A stretch of DNA of 64,000 bases from Roseburia_C sp051879315. GTDB lineage: Bacteria > Bacillota > Clostridia > Lachnospirales > Lachnospiraceae. The position numbers and the translations under genes are program-made. Positions 16,773 to 24,843 of the stretch are shown here, piece after piece (within the stretch, counting starts at the first letter, position 1; the number at the start of each line of letters is the position of its first letter). Location of the stretch: assembly GCA_051879315.1 (NCBI GenBank), contig JBJELW010000060.1, positions 8,407-72,406 of the forward strand, in the 5' to 3' direction. The notes beneath the pieces were generated by a model, which saw nothing but the letters and a program-made list of their open reading frames with translations, did no database searches and was not told where the DNA came from.

Positions 16773-19529
16773 TTACATCAATCCTCTTCTTCCCCGCTCA
16801 GATTTCAGTCTTTCTTCCAGCCTGCGGTATACTCTTCCTGCAATTTGATTTACACTGGCATCCATCTGCTTCTCCAAAACTTTATCCACTTCTTTTTGGA
16901 TCAACTTCTTTTCTTCAACAGATACTACATTGCCCTTCTGTTTCTCTTCCTTCTGCAGGTTGATCCACTTTTCATAGGTTTCGTTCACCTTTTCCACCAC
17001 GCTTCTGGTTTCCCTGATATACGAAATATCTTTTTGAACATCCTCCTTCACCTGCAAAAGCTTTGTTTTTTCCTGTTTTTCTTCCACCATAGCACTGTCT
17101 TCCCCTGTGCTATACACCAGATCAATCGCCTGACCCTTTAAGAAGGAAGTTTCCTGTGACGGAACTGCCATCTGCTGTAATGTCAAGGTTTTGATTCCCT
17201 GAGACTGGGGCATATGGATGGTGAGCTTCATGGGGGAACGCATGGGCTGGTTGACCACCATGGGCTGGCCCGTTGCCCGTGGCTGACTGATATCCGGGAT
17301 TGCCACAACGGAGGGCTGATGCACCAGCGGCACCGGAACCCTGCTCTCTGCTTCATCGGCAGCCGAACTGCCCACGGAGGGTTGATGTACCAGCAACACC
17401 GGAGATATGGGCGCTTCCCCCACTTCTCCCCTTGGTTGCAGCCTGCTTTTCTCAAGTGGCTGATTCGTTGCCACGGGCTGATTCCTCTCAGCTAATGGGT
17501 TCGCTGTCACGGGCTGATTTCTTCTCAGCGGCTGGTCCGTTCCCTGCGGCTTTTCCTGTGTTTTACCCGATTCCTCACGCCTCGGAGCCCTGCTCTCTGC
17601 TTCATCGGCAGCCGTGGTTCCCATGGTGGAGGGTTGATGTACCAGCGGCACCGGAGATATGGAGGCTTCCTCCACTAATTTCACCGTTTCCTCCCTTGGT
17701 TGCAGCCTGCTTTTCTCAAGTGGCTGATTCGTTGCCATGGGCTGATTGATTGCCACGGGCTGATTGATTGCCACGGGCTGAATCCTCTCAGCTAATGGAT
17801 TCGCTGTCATGGGCGGATTGATTGTCACGGGCTGATCTCTTCTCAGTGACTGGTCCGTTATCTGCGGTTGCTCCTGTGTTTTAACAGGATTCTCACGCCT
17901 GGGAGCCCTGCTCTCTGCTTCATCGGCAGCCGTGGTTCCCATGGTGGAGGGTTGATGTACCAGCGGCACCGGAGATATGGAGGCTTCCTCCACTAATTTC
18001 ACCGTTTCCTCCCTTGGTTGCAGCCTGCTTTTCTCAAGTGGCTGATTGATTGCCACGGGCTGATTGATTGCCACGGGCTGATTCGTTGCCATGGGCTGAT
18101 TCGTTGTCATGGGCTGATTGATTGCCACGGGCTGATTCCTCTCAACCGACGGAGCCGATGCCGGCACCTGCGCTTTCTCCGATTCCTCATGCCTGGGAGC
18201 CCTGCTCTCTGCTTCACCTGCAACCGTGGTATCCATGGGGGAAGGCTGATGGATCATGGGATGGTTCATTGCCGTTGGCTGGTTTGTTACCGTTGATTGA
18301 TTTGTTGCTGGAAATTCCTTCCTTGTGGGCTGATCCGGTTGTGCCGAAATGCGTTCCGGTTGTTTCCGCGGCTGTCTCTGCTGCTGCCTCTGCTGCTTAC
18401 TTTGTTTTTTTCTCTCCTCCTCCAGATATGCCAGTATCTGGCTATACTCAGGTATGTATTCCCTATTGGCAAAAAACTTTTCCCGCTGGGATACTTCCTT
18501 TTCAATACGCTCCATTACGGATGAAAATACCTGCTGTACGGAATACTGCGGCTTTTCCGTTTTTGTCTCCCGGATCACCTGCTGCACATATACCTTTGTT
18601 TCTTCCGATATAGTGTTCTTTTCTATACTCTCCCCGAATCTTTCCTCTTTCGGTATATCCTCCTGATTATATGACAATGGAACCGAACTTGTATCGTATT
18701 CTATCCGGTGTTCCATCTGATTTTCTACTTTAACTGACGGCAAATTCAATGATGTTCCTTTGCTGTCACTCTGCTTGTAATCATAACGATTGTTGTGATT
18801 ATAATTGATCCTGCTATAATAACTTTTGCTAATATTATGATTAATATTATGATTAATATTGTTATAAGAATTGTTATATCTATTGCTATTATAATATTGG
18901 TTCTGATAACTCTTATTTTCCCTGTTGTGAACATGACTCTCCGTAACATTCACAAGATTCCGAATCAGCTTCGTCCGCTGCTCCGGAGAAATATTTTTCA
19001 TTTCTGTTTTCTGTTCCAAAAACTGCTGTAACACATGTGTCAGATTCTCTGTTTGCATCTGATTGGCAGTGTGATCTTGCGTCAGACGGATGGTCTGATG
19101 CCGGTTTTCCGTCAAATTGGTTGTCTGATGCCGGTTTTCCGTCACTTCCACATACTCTTCCTTTCTGAGCACCTGCTGTATCTGATTGGTCATCTGTTCT
19201 ACCACCGATTGCTGTGCCTGGGGAAGCTGTTCCTTTACCACCCGTTCAATCTGCTGCTCCATGGTGGGCAGCACATCCTTCTGTACTGTTTTTTCCAGCA
19301 GGTTGGTAATAAACGTAATATTTCTCTGATAAAGGTGATTTTCCTCTTTCAGATAATTTGCAAGCTGATAGATGTTGGTAACAGACATCTGCTGTCCGGT
19401 CTCCTCCGGCTCTTCCTGCCATTCTTCCGGGAAAAGAAGGGTTATGGAACTGTCATACAGACCGTAATCACAATATTTATCCATGATTTTCTTTCCAAAC
19501 TCACTATATCTATTCTGCATTTTGTCCAA
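16773..19529 (-). CDS. Repeat-rich coiled-coil protein, candidate tape measure/length ruler
   Basis: 918 residues from a TTG start with a GGAAGTGAG site (an ATG three codons later is possible). No family recognised. Residues 1-200 are helical, Gln/Glu-rich and probably coiled coil. About 205-260 is an Asn/Tyr/His-rich stretch. About 400-740 holds Pro-rich tandem repeats built on NQP motifs within a unit of about 106 residues. The last ~120 residues are again a Lys/Glu coiled coil. Its position, after the tube and assembly-chaperone genes and before the LysM and hub genes, is that of the tape measure in Mu- and P2-type tails, and no other ruler candidate exists. The role is inference from position and shape; unlike typical rulers it lacks obvious hydrophobic segments. 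Confidence 0.6.
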   Translation of the reverse strand: MDKMQNRYSEFGKKIMDKYCDYGLYDSSITLLFPEEWQEEPEETGQQMSVTNIYQLANYLKEENHLYQRNITFITNLLEKTVQKDVLPTMEQQIERVVKEQLPQAQQSVVEQMTNQIQQVLRKEEYVEVTENRHQTTNLTENRHQTIRLTQDHTANQMQTENLTHVLQQFLEQKTEMKNISPEQRTKLIRNLVNVTESHVHNRENKSYQNQYYNSNRYNNSYNNINHNINHNISKSYYSRINYNHNNRYDYKQSDSKGTSLNLPSVKVENQMEHRIEYDTSSVPLSYNQEDIPKEERFGESIEKNTISEETKVYVQQVIRETKTEKPQYSVQQVFSSVMERIEKEVSQREKFFANREYIPEYSQILAYLEEERKKQSKQQRQQQRQPRKQPERISAQPDQPTRKEFPATNQSTVTNQPTAMNHPMIHQPSPMDTTVAGEAESRAPRHEESEKAQVPASAPSVERNQPVAINQPMTTNQPMATNQPVAINQPVAINQPLEKSRLQPREETVKLVEEASISPVPLVHQPSTMGTTAADEAESRAPRRENPVKTQEQPQITDQSLRRDQPVTINPPMTANPLAERIQPVAINQPVAINQPMATNQPLEKSRLQPREETVKLVEEASISPVPLVHQPSTMGTTAADEAESRAPRREESGKTQEKPQGTDQPLRRNQPVTANPLAERNQPVATNQPLEKSRLQPRGEVGEAPISPVLLVHQPSVGSSAADEAESRVPVPLVHQPSVVAIPDISQPRATGQPMVVNQPMRSPMKLTIHMPQSQGIKTLTLQQMAVPSQETSFLKGQAIDLVYSTGEDSAMVEEKQEKTKLLQVKEDVQKDISYIRETRSVVEKVNETYEKWINLQKEEKQKGNVVSVEEKKLIQKEVDKVLEKQMDASVNQIAGRVYRRLEERLKSERGRRGLM
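17336..18220. repeat. In-frame tandem repeats in the candidate ruler gene
   Basis: Near-identical segments recur with spacings of 249 and 318 bases (83 and 106 codons), for example the block beginning at 17336, 17585 and 17903 that encodes the LVHQPSTMGTTAADEAESRAP-like stretch (key residues HQPS, DEAESR). Between them lie short 24-base runs encoding NQPVAINQP-type repeats in variable number. All spacings are multiples of three, so copy number can change without breaking the frame. Confidence 0.9.
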
Positions 19530-19564
19530 TTCTTCTCACTTCCTTACCGTTCCCTTGCCATTGC

Positions 19565-20017
19565 CTAACCGAATGCCTGATCCTCCATGGACTGATACGT
19601 AATCTCAATACGCTGCATCAGCACATCACTTCTCCCTGCATCCAGTCCATCTATTGTAATTCTTTTGATGACACAGCCCATAAAATGATATTCCCAGTAT
19701 ATCTTTCCGCTTTCGTCTGCCAGATACAACGATATTTCATCGTCCAACACATCTCCGGCCTTTATATCCAGATCCTTCTGGGGATTCTTGGGAAGTGCAC
19801 GCTCTAACACCAGCGTATTTCGTGAATGTTCCGATGTGGTACCCTTCCTGGTTACATACACTTTATCATTGCGTCCGCCCTCTTCAATTTCATCAGTCTC
19901 AACACTGTCTTCTATGCCGGAAACCCTGCTGACCGGAATCCGTTTATTGTCAATATACACATGAAAATTAAAGGATTTTGCAATACCACCACTCTGATCA
20001 TTTGTATTTACTGCCAT
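19565..20017 (-). CDS. Tail tube protein 2 (gp19/Pvc1-Pvc5 family)
   Basis: 150 residues of the phage tail tube family: KSFNFHVYIDNKRIPVSRVSG, then DEIEEGGRND and the C-terminal RIEITYQSM. It is diverged from tube 1 (MARYPFKK...). In eCIS the first ring on the baseplate or the tube adaptor is usually a separate paralogue, so one of the two probably forms the bulk tube and the other the baseplate-proximal ring. A GGAGG site lies six bases before the ATG. It begins 38 bases after the end of the frameshift extension. Confidence 0.88.
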   Translation of the reverse strand: MAVNTNDQSGGIAKSFNFHVYIDNKRIPVSRVSGIEDSVETDEIEEGGRNDKVYVTRKGTTSEHSRNTLVLERALPKNPQKDLDIKAGDVLDDEISLYLADESGKIYWEYHFMGCVIKRITIDGLDAGRSDVLMQRIEITYQSMEDQAFG

Positions 20018-20054
20018 CCTTCTCCTCCATTACTACCATTCAAAATTTCCATTA

Positions 20055-20246
20055 CTACAATTCAAAAATATTCTTTGGTTTTCCTGAAATCTGCTTATGG
20101 ATATCGGAAATTTCTGCGCAGAATCGCCGTCTTGTCTGATGATCCATATTCATGACAGTTTCGTAACTCCAATGAAAATAGTAGGCTACAAAAGAGACTT
20201 CACGATACAGGTCATCCTCCGGATAAACGACTATTCCGCTCTCATA
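20055..20246 (-). CDS. DUF6760-like domain in the -1 frame (frameshift extension of the tail-assembly gene)
   Basis: 63 codons from the slippery site at 20252-20246 to a TAG at 20055-20057. The frame reads YESGIVVYPEDDLYREVSFV, then AYYFHWSYETVMNMDHQTRR, and resembles small DUF6760 proteins found beside tail genes. Between the in-frame TAA upstream and the conserved YPEDDLYREV there is no ATG, GTG or TTG, so it cannot easily start on its own. Fused through a -1 shift at A AAT TTT it would add 63 residues to the first 119 of the upstream gene (182 aa total), the same design as phage G/GT tail-assembly chaperones. Coding sense is evident from the sequence; the frameshift is inferred. Confidence 0.75.
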   Translation of the reverse strand, partial: YESGIVVYPEDDLYREVSFVAYYFHWSYETVMNMDHQTRRRFCAEISDIHKQISGKPKNIFEL

Positions 20247-20602
20247 AAATTTATGGGTTTCTTAAAGGTATTGCCACACTCCGGACATACGCAGGTCTCG
20301 GTCAGTTCATCCAAGGCATTGATTCTCTGGTACATATCCTGTAAAAATGCCAAATCTGCGGAGAAAAACTTTTCCACAGTATTGGGCCGGATATTTTGCA
20401 GGGAGCCCAATGAAGTAATGACTCTGGATAATAAAATAATGGTCAGATAACCCGGATTGCTGACAACTCTGGGATCACGCAGTGGCAAAATCTCATCCGC
20501 AGCCGTAGCAAGCCGCATGGTTCCATGCTTGTGCACTTCTCCATTTTCATCCACATAGCCTCGTGGAAGGTCAAATTCAAACTCAGTAATCAATTCACTC
20601 AT
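20231..20602 (-). CDS. Tail assembly chaperone-like protein (gp41/gpG-like), zero-frame product
   Basis: 123 residues. FEFDLPRGYVDENGEVHKHG and MRLATAADEILPLRDPRV are typical of the Mu-like tail-assembly protein family seen beside contractile tail genes. A CVCPECGNTF segment near 106-115 has a CxxC knuckle. The zero-frame product ends MRAE then TAG five codons after a canonical slippery heptamer, which suggests that a longer fusion is also made. In phages such proteins bind the tape measure and recruit tube subunits. It lies between the two tube genes, with an AGGAG site eight bases before the ATG. Confidence 0.8.
   Translation of the reverse strand: MSELITEFEFDLPRGYVDENGEVHKHGTMRLATAADEILPLRDPRVVSNPGYLTIILLSRVITSLGSLQNIRPNTVEKFFSADLAFLQDMYQRINALDELTETCVCPECGNTFKKPINFMRAE
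20246..20252 (-). other. Predicted programmed -1 ribosomal frameshift site (A AAT TTT)
   Basis: In the zero frame the codons are ATA AAT TTT ATG AGA GCG GAA TAG. The heptamer A AAT TTT obeys X XXY YYZ (A AAU UUU) and lies four sense codons before the stop. Slipping by -1 enters the DUF6760-like frame. A GGAGG-like element lies downstream, not upstream, and I see no strong downstream hairpin or upstream stimulatory Shine-Dalgarno. Confidence 0.7.
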
Positions 20603-20714
20603 ATGATTTTCTCCTATTCCCTTACATTTTACAGCTTTGTCTGATAAAAGGAAACTGCCGCCAAACTGCCGTTTTGCAGCAGTTTCCCAATATATCAGGC
20701 ATTAAAGAGATATC

Positions 20715-21158
20715 TTAGCTCTCTCTCTCCATAGACTCGTATACCAGCTCTACACTCTCAAATGCAATCTCGCTGGAGCTTGCATTAAAGTCCGGTGCTG
20801 TATACTTGCTGGGCCATGCTGAGTGCAGTACCCATGTTGCCAGAACTGTTGAGTTGTCGTCGTCCACCAGGCTGATGGTAACATCCTTATTGCGCGCCTC
20901 ATCCAGAACCTTTCCGGAAGATACATCCATAACCCACTCATAGAAGCTTACAGAACTGGTCATGCCCCATTTTAAGGTTACGTTACCAAACTTGGTAAGA
21001 CCGTTTAATTTTCTGGAATAATTTACTCCTTCATCACCTGCACGATACTCAATCACATCAATGCTGGCATCAAAGCCGCTTACTTCTGAAAAGCTGGCCT
21101 CATTGATTCCGTTGATTTCAACTTTGTAGTTATACTTTTTAAATGGATATCTAGCCAC
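20715..21158 (-). CDS. Tail tube protein 1 (gp19/Pvc1-like)
   Basis: 147 residues from a GTG preceded by AGGAGG. MARYPFKKYNYKVEINGIN, FSEVSGFDASIDVIEYRAGD and FGNVTLKWGM are hallmarks of the gp19/Hcp-fold tube family. This is the better match to the major inner-tube subunit and directly follows the sheath gene, as in most contractile systems. The 133-bp structured repeat lies between the two genes. A second, diverged tube gene lies downstream. Confidence 0.94.
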   Translation of the reverse strand: MARYPFKKYNYKVEINGINEASFSEVSGFDASIDVIEYRAGDEGVNYSRKLNGLTKFGNVTLKWGMTSSVSFYEWVMDVSSGKVLDEARNKDVTISLVDDDNSTVLATWVLHSAWPSKYTAPDFNASSSEIAFESVELVYESMERES

Positions 21159-21205
21159 TTATAATTCCTCCTATTCTTACGCTTATGTGCTTTTTATACT
21201 TCTTC

Positions 21206-21338
21206 GTAACTATTCAGTACCTTCATAGTTACGAGCACAAATCCATGCAAAATTTGCTTCGCAAATGGATTTGTGCTTGCTAATTATACTTCTTTTCACG
21301 GCATCCGCAGTAAATGCGTATGCCTGCTGAACAATTAC
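21206..21338. repeat. Structured 133-bp repeat, copy 2
   Basis: Direct repeat of the element at 15912-16043. Ends GTAACTATTCAGTA and TGCTGAACAATTAC. The first hairpin is GTAACTA/TAGTTAC (G-C of copy 1 replaced by A-T on both arms) and the second is GCACAAATCC/GGATTTGTGC (again a paired change), so the stems are maintained by compensatory substitutions. On the minus strand it supplies the TAA stop of the sheath gene and spans the gap to tube 1. Confidence 0.85.
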
Positions 21339-23053
21339 ACTTCTTCCATGAACTGTGTAATTCTGAAGATTACAAATTCTGCCGGGCGGCTTGGAGCTAC
21401 ACCGATTTCACAAATCAGTCTGCCGTTTAAGATATCATTCTGTGACATGGTATCTCTGCCAATATTGACAAAGAATGCCTGATCTTCGGTAGATCCAACC
21501 AACGCACCGTTTCTCCACATATCACGCAAAAATGCACGAATGGTTCTGCTGACTCTAGACCATAACATCTCATCATTCGGCTCAAATACAGCCCAGTTTG
21601 TCTCTGCCTTGATGCTCTCCTCAAGGTAAATGAAGAGTCTTCTTACGTTGACATACTTCCATAAGCTGTTGCTGGAGCAGGTTCTTGCGCCCCATACACG
21701 GATTCCCTGTCCCGGTAACGCACGAATCAGGTTCACGCCTGCCGGATTCAGGATATCCTGCTCTGCCTTATTGTATAAGCAGGACAGCCCAATGCAGTTG
21801 TAGACTACTTCATTTGCAGGTGCTTTATGTACGCCACGTTCCACATCACTTCTTGCATAGATACCGCAGACTGCTCCTGATGGCGGAATGTATGCCGGCT
21901 TTTTGTTCAGAGCATCATAGATCTGAATCCAAGGATGATACATTGCTGCATAATCAGAATCAATCTTCTCTCTGTGTGCCAGAACATCCTGAGGCTTAAC
22001 CACATCCTGCGGGATATCCAATACTGCAAAGCTGGCTCCGGTGTTGGTGCAGTGTGTTACCAGTGCAAGCTGTACTGCCGGGCTTGTCACGCCGGGGATT
22101 GCCATGATGCTTACATTATTAATCTCCTTAAAAGCTGCCAGTCCGGTACGCTTACCAGGGCCGCCATCTTTTCCCATGAACACATCATCTGTGATTGCCT
22201 TCTTGGTTCCATCAGAACCGCCTGCCAACAATACCACTGCCTTATCTGCCTCCGGAGCTGCTCCAAATGCTGCCAAAGGAGCTCCCTGCACTTTCAGGTT
22301 CTCAGCGGTTACATCAACCAGCTCTGATTTGCTCAGCATATTTGTGATAAAGGTAGCTGCGCTCTCATTAAAGGAAACGCCCTCATATAATTCTACATTA
22401 TCATGGTAGCTGATTTCCACATTTAATTCGCAGGTTGCAATCACCTTTTTCGGTACCGGATTCTTATCCACTAAATCTTCTTTTACCGGTACTTCCAGAG
22501 AAATGGTATTTCCCTGTACCATCTTGATCTTGTTGTATCCGGTTGCCTTACCATTATTGCGGATTACAACGATATCGCCCACTGCAAAAATAGATCCGTT
22601 AGCTACGGTGTAGATCTTGTCGCCGGAAGCCTCATCTGTTGCCTCCACAACATTTGTCTTTCCCTTAGATGCCGGAACAACCGTTACCTTAATGTCGTTG
22701 CCCCATTTTCCGGGATTCTTTGCTGCGATTTTGATTCCTCCTGCTGTTACGCTTGCCTCTGCTGCATCTGCTGCAACGGTACGCATCACATAGCAGCGGG
22801 AACCACCATTGGCGAAGAACTGTTCCACTGCATATGCCAGATAACGATATTCGCCATATGTATTCTCAGACAAATAACCGCCGAACTTACGTGTAAAATC
22901 TGCAAAGCTGGAAACAAACTCCGGTGTACCACTAACCTTTCCTTTCTCTGCCATTCCAATGAAGCCCGCTGTACTTGTACTTACGCCCTCCATCGGTCTT
23001 AAGCCAGATTCAAATTCTTCCACATACACTCCTGGGGATAAATATTCTGCCAT
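21335..23053 (-). CDS. Contractile tail sheath protein
   Basis: 572 residues. MAEYLSPGVYVEEFESGLRP is the classic sheath opening; the C-terminal domain carries GIRVWGARTCSSN, YVNVRRLFIYLEESI and MLWSRVSRTIRAFLRDMW, and ends EFVIFRITQF. It is the only sheath gene here, whereas some eCIS carry three. The mid-domain from about 120 to 240 is an insertion likely exposed on the particle surface. The ribosome site is weak (AAAGAG close to the ATG), and a GGTTA/TAACC inverted pair in the 76-base leader could modulate translation. The stop lies inside the structured repeat. Confidence 0.96.
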   Translation of the reverse strand: MAEYLSPGVYVEEFESGLRPMEGVSTSTAGFIGMAEKGKVSGTPEFVSSFADFTRKFGGYLSENTYGEYRYLAYAVEQFFANGGSRCYVMRTVAADAAEASVTAGGIKIAAKNPGKWGNDIKVTVVPASKGKTNVVEATDEASGDKIYTVANGSIFAVGDIVVIRNNGKATGYNKIKMVQGNTISLEVPVKEDLVDKNPVPKKVIATCELNVEISYHDNVELYEGVSFNESAATFITNMLSKSELVDVTAENLKVQGAPLAAFGAAPEADKAVVLLAGGSDGTKKAITDDVFMGKDGGPGKRTGLAAFKEINNVSIMAIPGVTSPAVQLALVTHCTNTGASFAVLDIPQDVVKPQDVLAHREKIDSDYAAMYHPWIQIYDALNKKPAYIPPSGAVCGIYARSDVERGVHKAPANEVVYNCIGLSCLYNKAEQDILNPAGVNLIRALPGQGIRVWGARTCSSNSLWKYVNVRRLFIYLEESIKAETNWAVFEPNDEMLWSRVSRTIRAFLRDMWRNGALVGSTEDQAFFVNIGRDTMSQNDILNGRLICEIGVAPSRPAEFVIFRITQFMEEV

Positions 23054-23129
23054 GTCTCTTTCGGTTAAGAAGCCCTTTGCTCCTAACCCTTCCTCCTTTC
23101 AAATTGAAATTTACTAAGTAACCATATTG

Positions 23130-23516
23130 CTATGGAACCATAGTCGTTGTCTGCGCAGGTGTGACAACCTGTATCACTCCTGCATACGCACACATCAGTT
23201 TACATGTGTTGTTTACTGCCGGTTTTCCTCCCACCATTACAGTAGGTGAGCCCGGTGCCCAAGGACCTGCTATTACAGGTGTGCATGGCTGTGGTGTCAA
23301 AACTCCCAGAGCCGCTGCTGTTGCTGCACTAACCGCCGGATTAGCCAACGACGTACACATGGCAAATGGCATTACATTTACCATGGGGACATTATCCATG
23401 ATATTTGCCACAGGTGTCTTGCACATTACCTTACATGTCGGTAAAACGTTCAATGCCGACGGTGCAGTACCAAAACTGCACATTAGCTGTGTCCCTGATG
23501 TCACTAGAATTGACAT
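23130..23516 (-). CDS. DUF4280 PAAR-like spike tip protein
   Basis: 128 residues. VTSGTQLMCSFGTAPSALNV, GKPAVNNTCKLMCAYAGVI and the Pro/Val/Met-rich repeats fit the DUF4280 PAAR-like family, thought to sharpen the spike tip and to carry effectors. Six cysteines (near 12, 28, 32, 53, 78 and 104-108) could bind metal. It lies just upstream of the sheath rather than beside the spike gene. The opposite strand is also open across the whole gene, a by-product of its composition. Confidence 0.85.
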   Translation of the reverse strand: MSILVTSGTQLMCSFGTAPSALNVLPTCKVMCKTPVANIMDNVPMVNVMPFAMCTSLANPAVSAATAAALGVLTPQPCTPVIAGPWAPGSPTVMVGGKPAVNNTCKLMCAYAGVIQVVTPAQTTTMVP

Positions 23517-23524
23517 TTAGCCAT

Positions 23525-24244
23525 TCAAACCTCCTTTCCTTCGTGATGGAATAATTTATTTTGAAGTATAATTACTTCCGCAATTTGATCCTGCTCCCCC
23601 GGTTCTACCGGGATTGCATAATTTCCCTGACTATCCGTAACCGAGCAGTATACCCGCTCTATGGGAGTCTTCTGAGGGTATTTTTCTATCAAGTTTCTAT
23701 CTATTTTATATTCATTCATCCCGATTTTTTCCGTGATGACAAAAACCTCCGTTTTCTTTTTGACTGTCATGGCAAAGGTTTTACCAATAAATACCTCGCG
23801 TGAGAAGCCGTTGACGATCAGATGTGTCCCATCCTCCTGCTGCTTTATTTCTTTCAGGGAAATGAGCGTATCACGGCTGGTCTTTGCACATATCAGTGCA
23901 GGATACCCGCCTCCTTTTTGTGAAATACGTCCTTCCACCAGACTGCTGCGATAGGGGAAGCTCCCTCCGGGTCTGCCATATAACCGCACATCCAATACCG
24001 GATTCTTCTCATCTAACTGTTTTTTCTGCACTGTTACCATGTGAGAATAATAATCCGATCCCCGGATCCATATCCGGGCCTCCTCCTCCGTTGGTTCTAA
24101 AAACACGTACATTCCTTCCGATTTCTCCAGAGGCTTTAACGCTTGCCCCTCTCCGTTTTCAAAAAGGAATTTCTTCCCTGAAATCGCTTTTCCTGAGAAG
24201 TCATCTACCAGTCGAAGCACAAATGCTACTTTTACTGAAATCAC
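23525..24244 (-). CDS. Unknown eCIS-locus protein with Ig-like N-terminus
   Basis: 239 residues from a GTG that overlaps the stop of the DUF4255 gene by four bases (GTGA), with AGGAGG upstream. Residues 1-100 (VAFVLRLVDDFSGKAISGKK, WIRGSDYYSHMV) look like a carboxypeptidase-regulatory or Ig-like beta sandwich, and the C-terminus RVYCSVTDSQGNYAIPVEPGE is also beta. Proteins with this opening occur beside cap genes in other injection loci as I recall, but I cannot name a function. A structural decoration or cap partner is possible. No signal peptide or membrane segment. Confidence 0.6.
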   Translation of the reverse strand: MISVKVAFVLRLVDDFSGKAISGKKFLFENGEGQALKPLEKSEGMYVFLEPTEEEARIWIRGSDYYSHMVTVQKKQLDEKNPVLDVRLYGRPGGSFPYRSSLVEGRISQKGGGYPALICAKTSRDTLISLKEIKQQEDGTHLIVNGFSREVFIGKTFAMTVKKKTEVFVITEKIGMNEYKIDRNLIEKYPQKTPIERVYCSVTDSQGNYAIPVEPGEQDQIAEVIILQNKLFHHEGKEV

Positions 24245-24828
24245 CGCAACTCCTCCTTCTTATCCTTATATTCCACACTGTATTCTGCCTGTAAAACTCT
24301 GGAGAAGGTATATTCTCTTCTGGAGGACAGTACCACCGGAGATACACTGAAATAAACCGCCAGCTGATAGGGCTGATTCAACACTGTCCACAGCTTGGTC
24401 TTATCCTCAAAGCTTAGAGGCAGCAGAGTGATGGTGGCACTGCCCTCATCCTCCTCTTCATTTGCTGTATTATATAAAATGGCGTTATCCATCAACACCT
24501 GAATGACACGGCCGATAATACGCTGCTCGTTCTCCGCATCCGACATCATCTGGGACTTGCTGTTGATGTACAATGCATAAAACAGATTCAACGGCCTGGA
24601 CGGATATTTCGCTTTGTTGCGGTCAATCCTTACCATATCACTCTGCTGATATTCCCTTAATTCCTGCACATCATACAGATACAAGCCCAACTGAAAATCT
24701 GCATTTTTTTCAGAAGGAGAAACCAGCTTGATGGATTCCGGCGACTGAATCAACTCCGGGCAGATATGCTCCCGCAACAGTTTCAATATCTCATTGCTAA
24801 CATCTGAAATAACGGAAAAATCCGACAT
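24241..24828 (-). CDS. DUF4255 (Pvc16 N-terminal family) tube cap/terminator protein
   Basis: 195 residues. The N-terminus FSVISDVSNEILKLLREHICPEL and the central QLGLYLYDVQELREYQQSD, PSRPLNLFYALYINSKSQ belong to the DUF4255/Pvc16_N family, which caps the distal end of sheath and tube and stops elongation. It heads the structural part of the locus (cap, 239-aa protein, tip, sheath, tube) with tight spacing and overlaps. Identification is firm; the presence of a cap argues for a complete particle. Confidence 0.9.
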   Translation of the reverse strand: MSDFSVISDVSNEILKLLREHICPELIQSPESIKLVSPSEKNADFQLGLYLYDVQELREYQQSDMVRIDRNKAKYPSRPLNLFYALYINSKSQMMSDAENEQRIIGRVIQVLMDNAILYNTANEEEDEGSATITLLPLSFEDKTKLWTVLNQPYQLAVYFSVSPVVLSSRREYTFSRVLQAEYSVEYKDKKEELR

Positions 24829-24843
24829 ATACTCACTTCCCTT

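Noticed and set aside
17336..18220. CRISPR array
   Set aside because: Repeats are long, coding, in frame and imperfect; there are no unique spacers of regular length and no cas genes.
18746..19031. Isoleucine-rich membrane-like frames around 18.8 kb
   Set aside because: They arise from AAT/ATT-rich codons of the Asn/Tyr-rich part of the ruler candidate read in other frames.
23161..23520. 119-codon plus-strand frame opposite the DUF4280 gene
   Set aside because: Mirror frame caused by the composition of the real gene; no ribosome site and no recognisable protein features.
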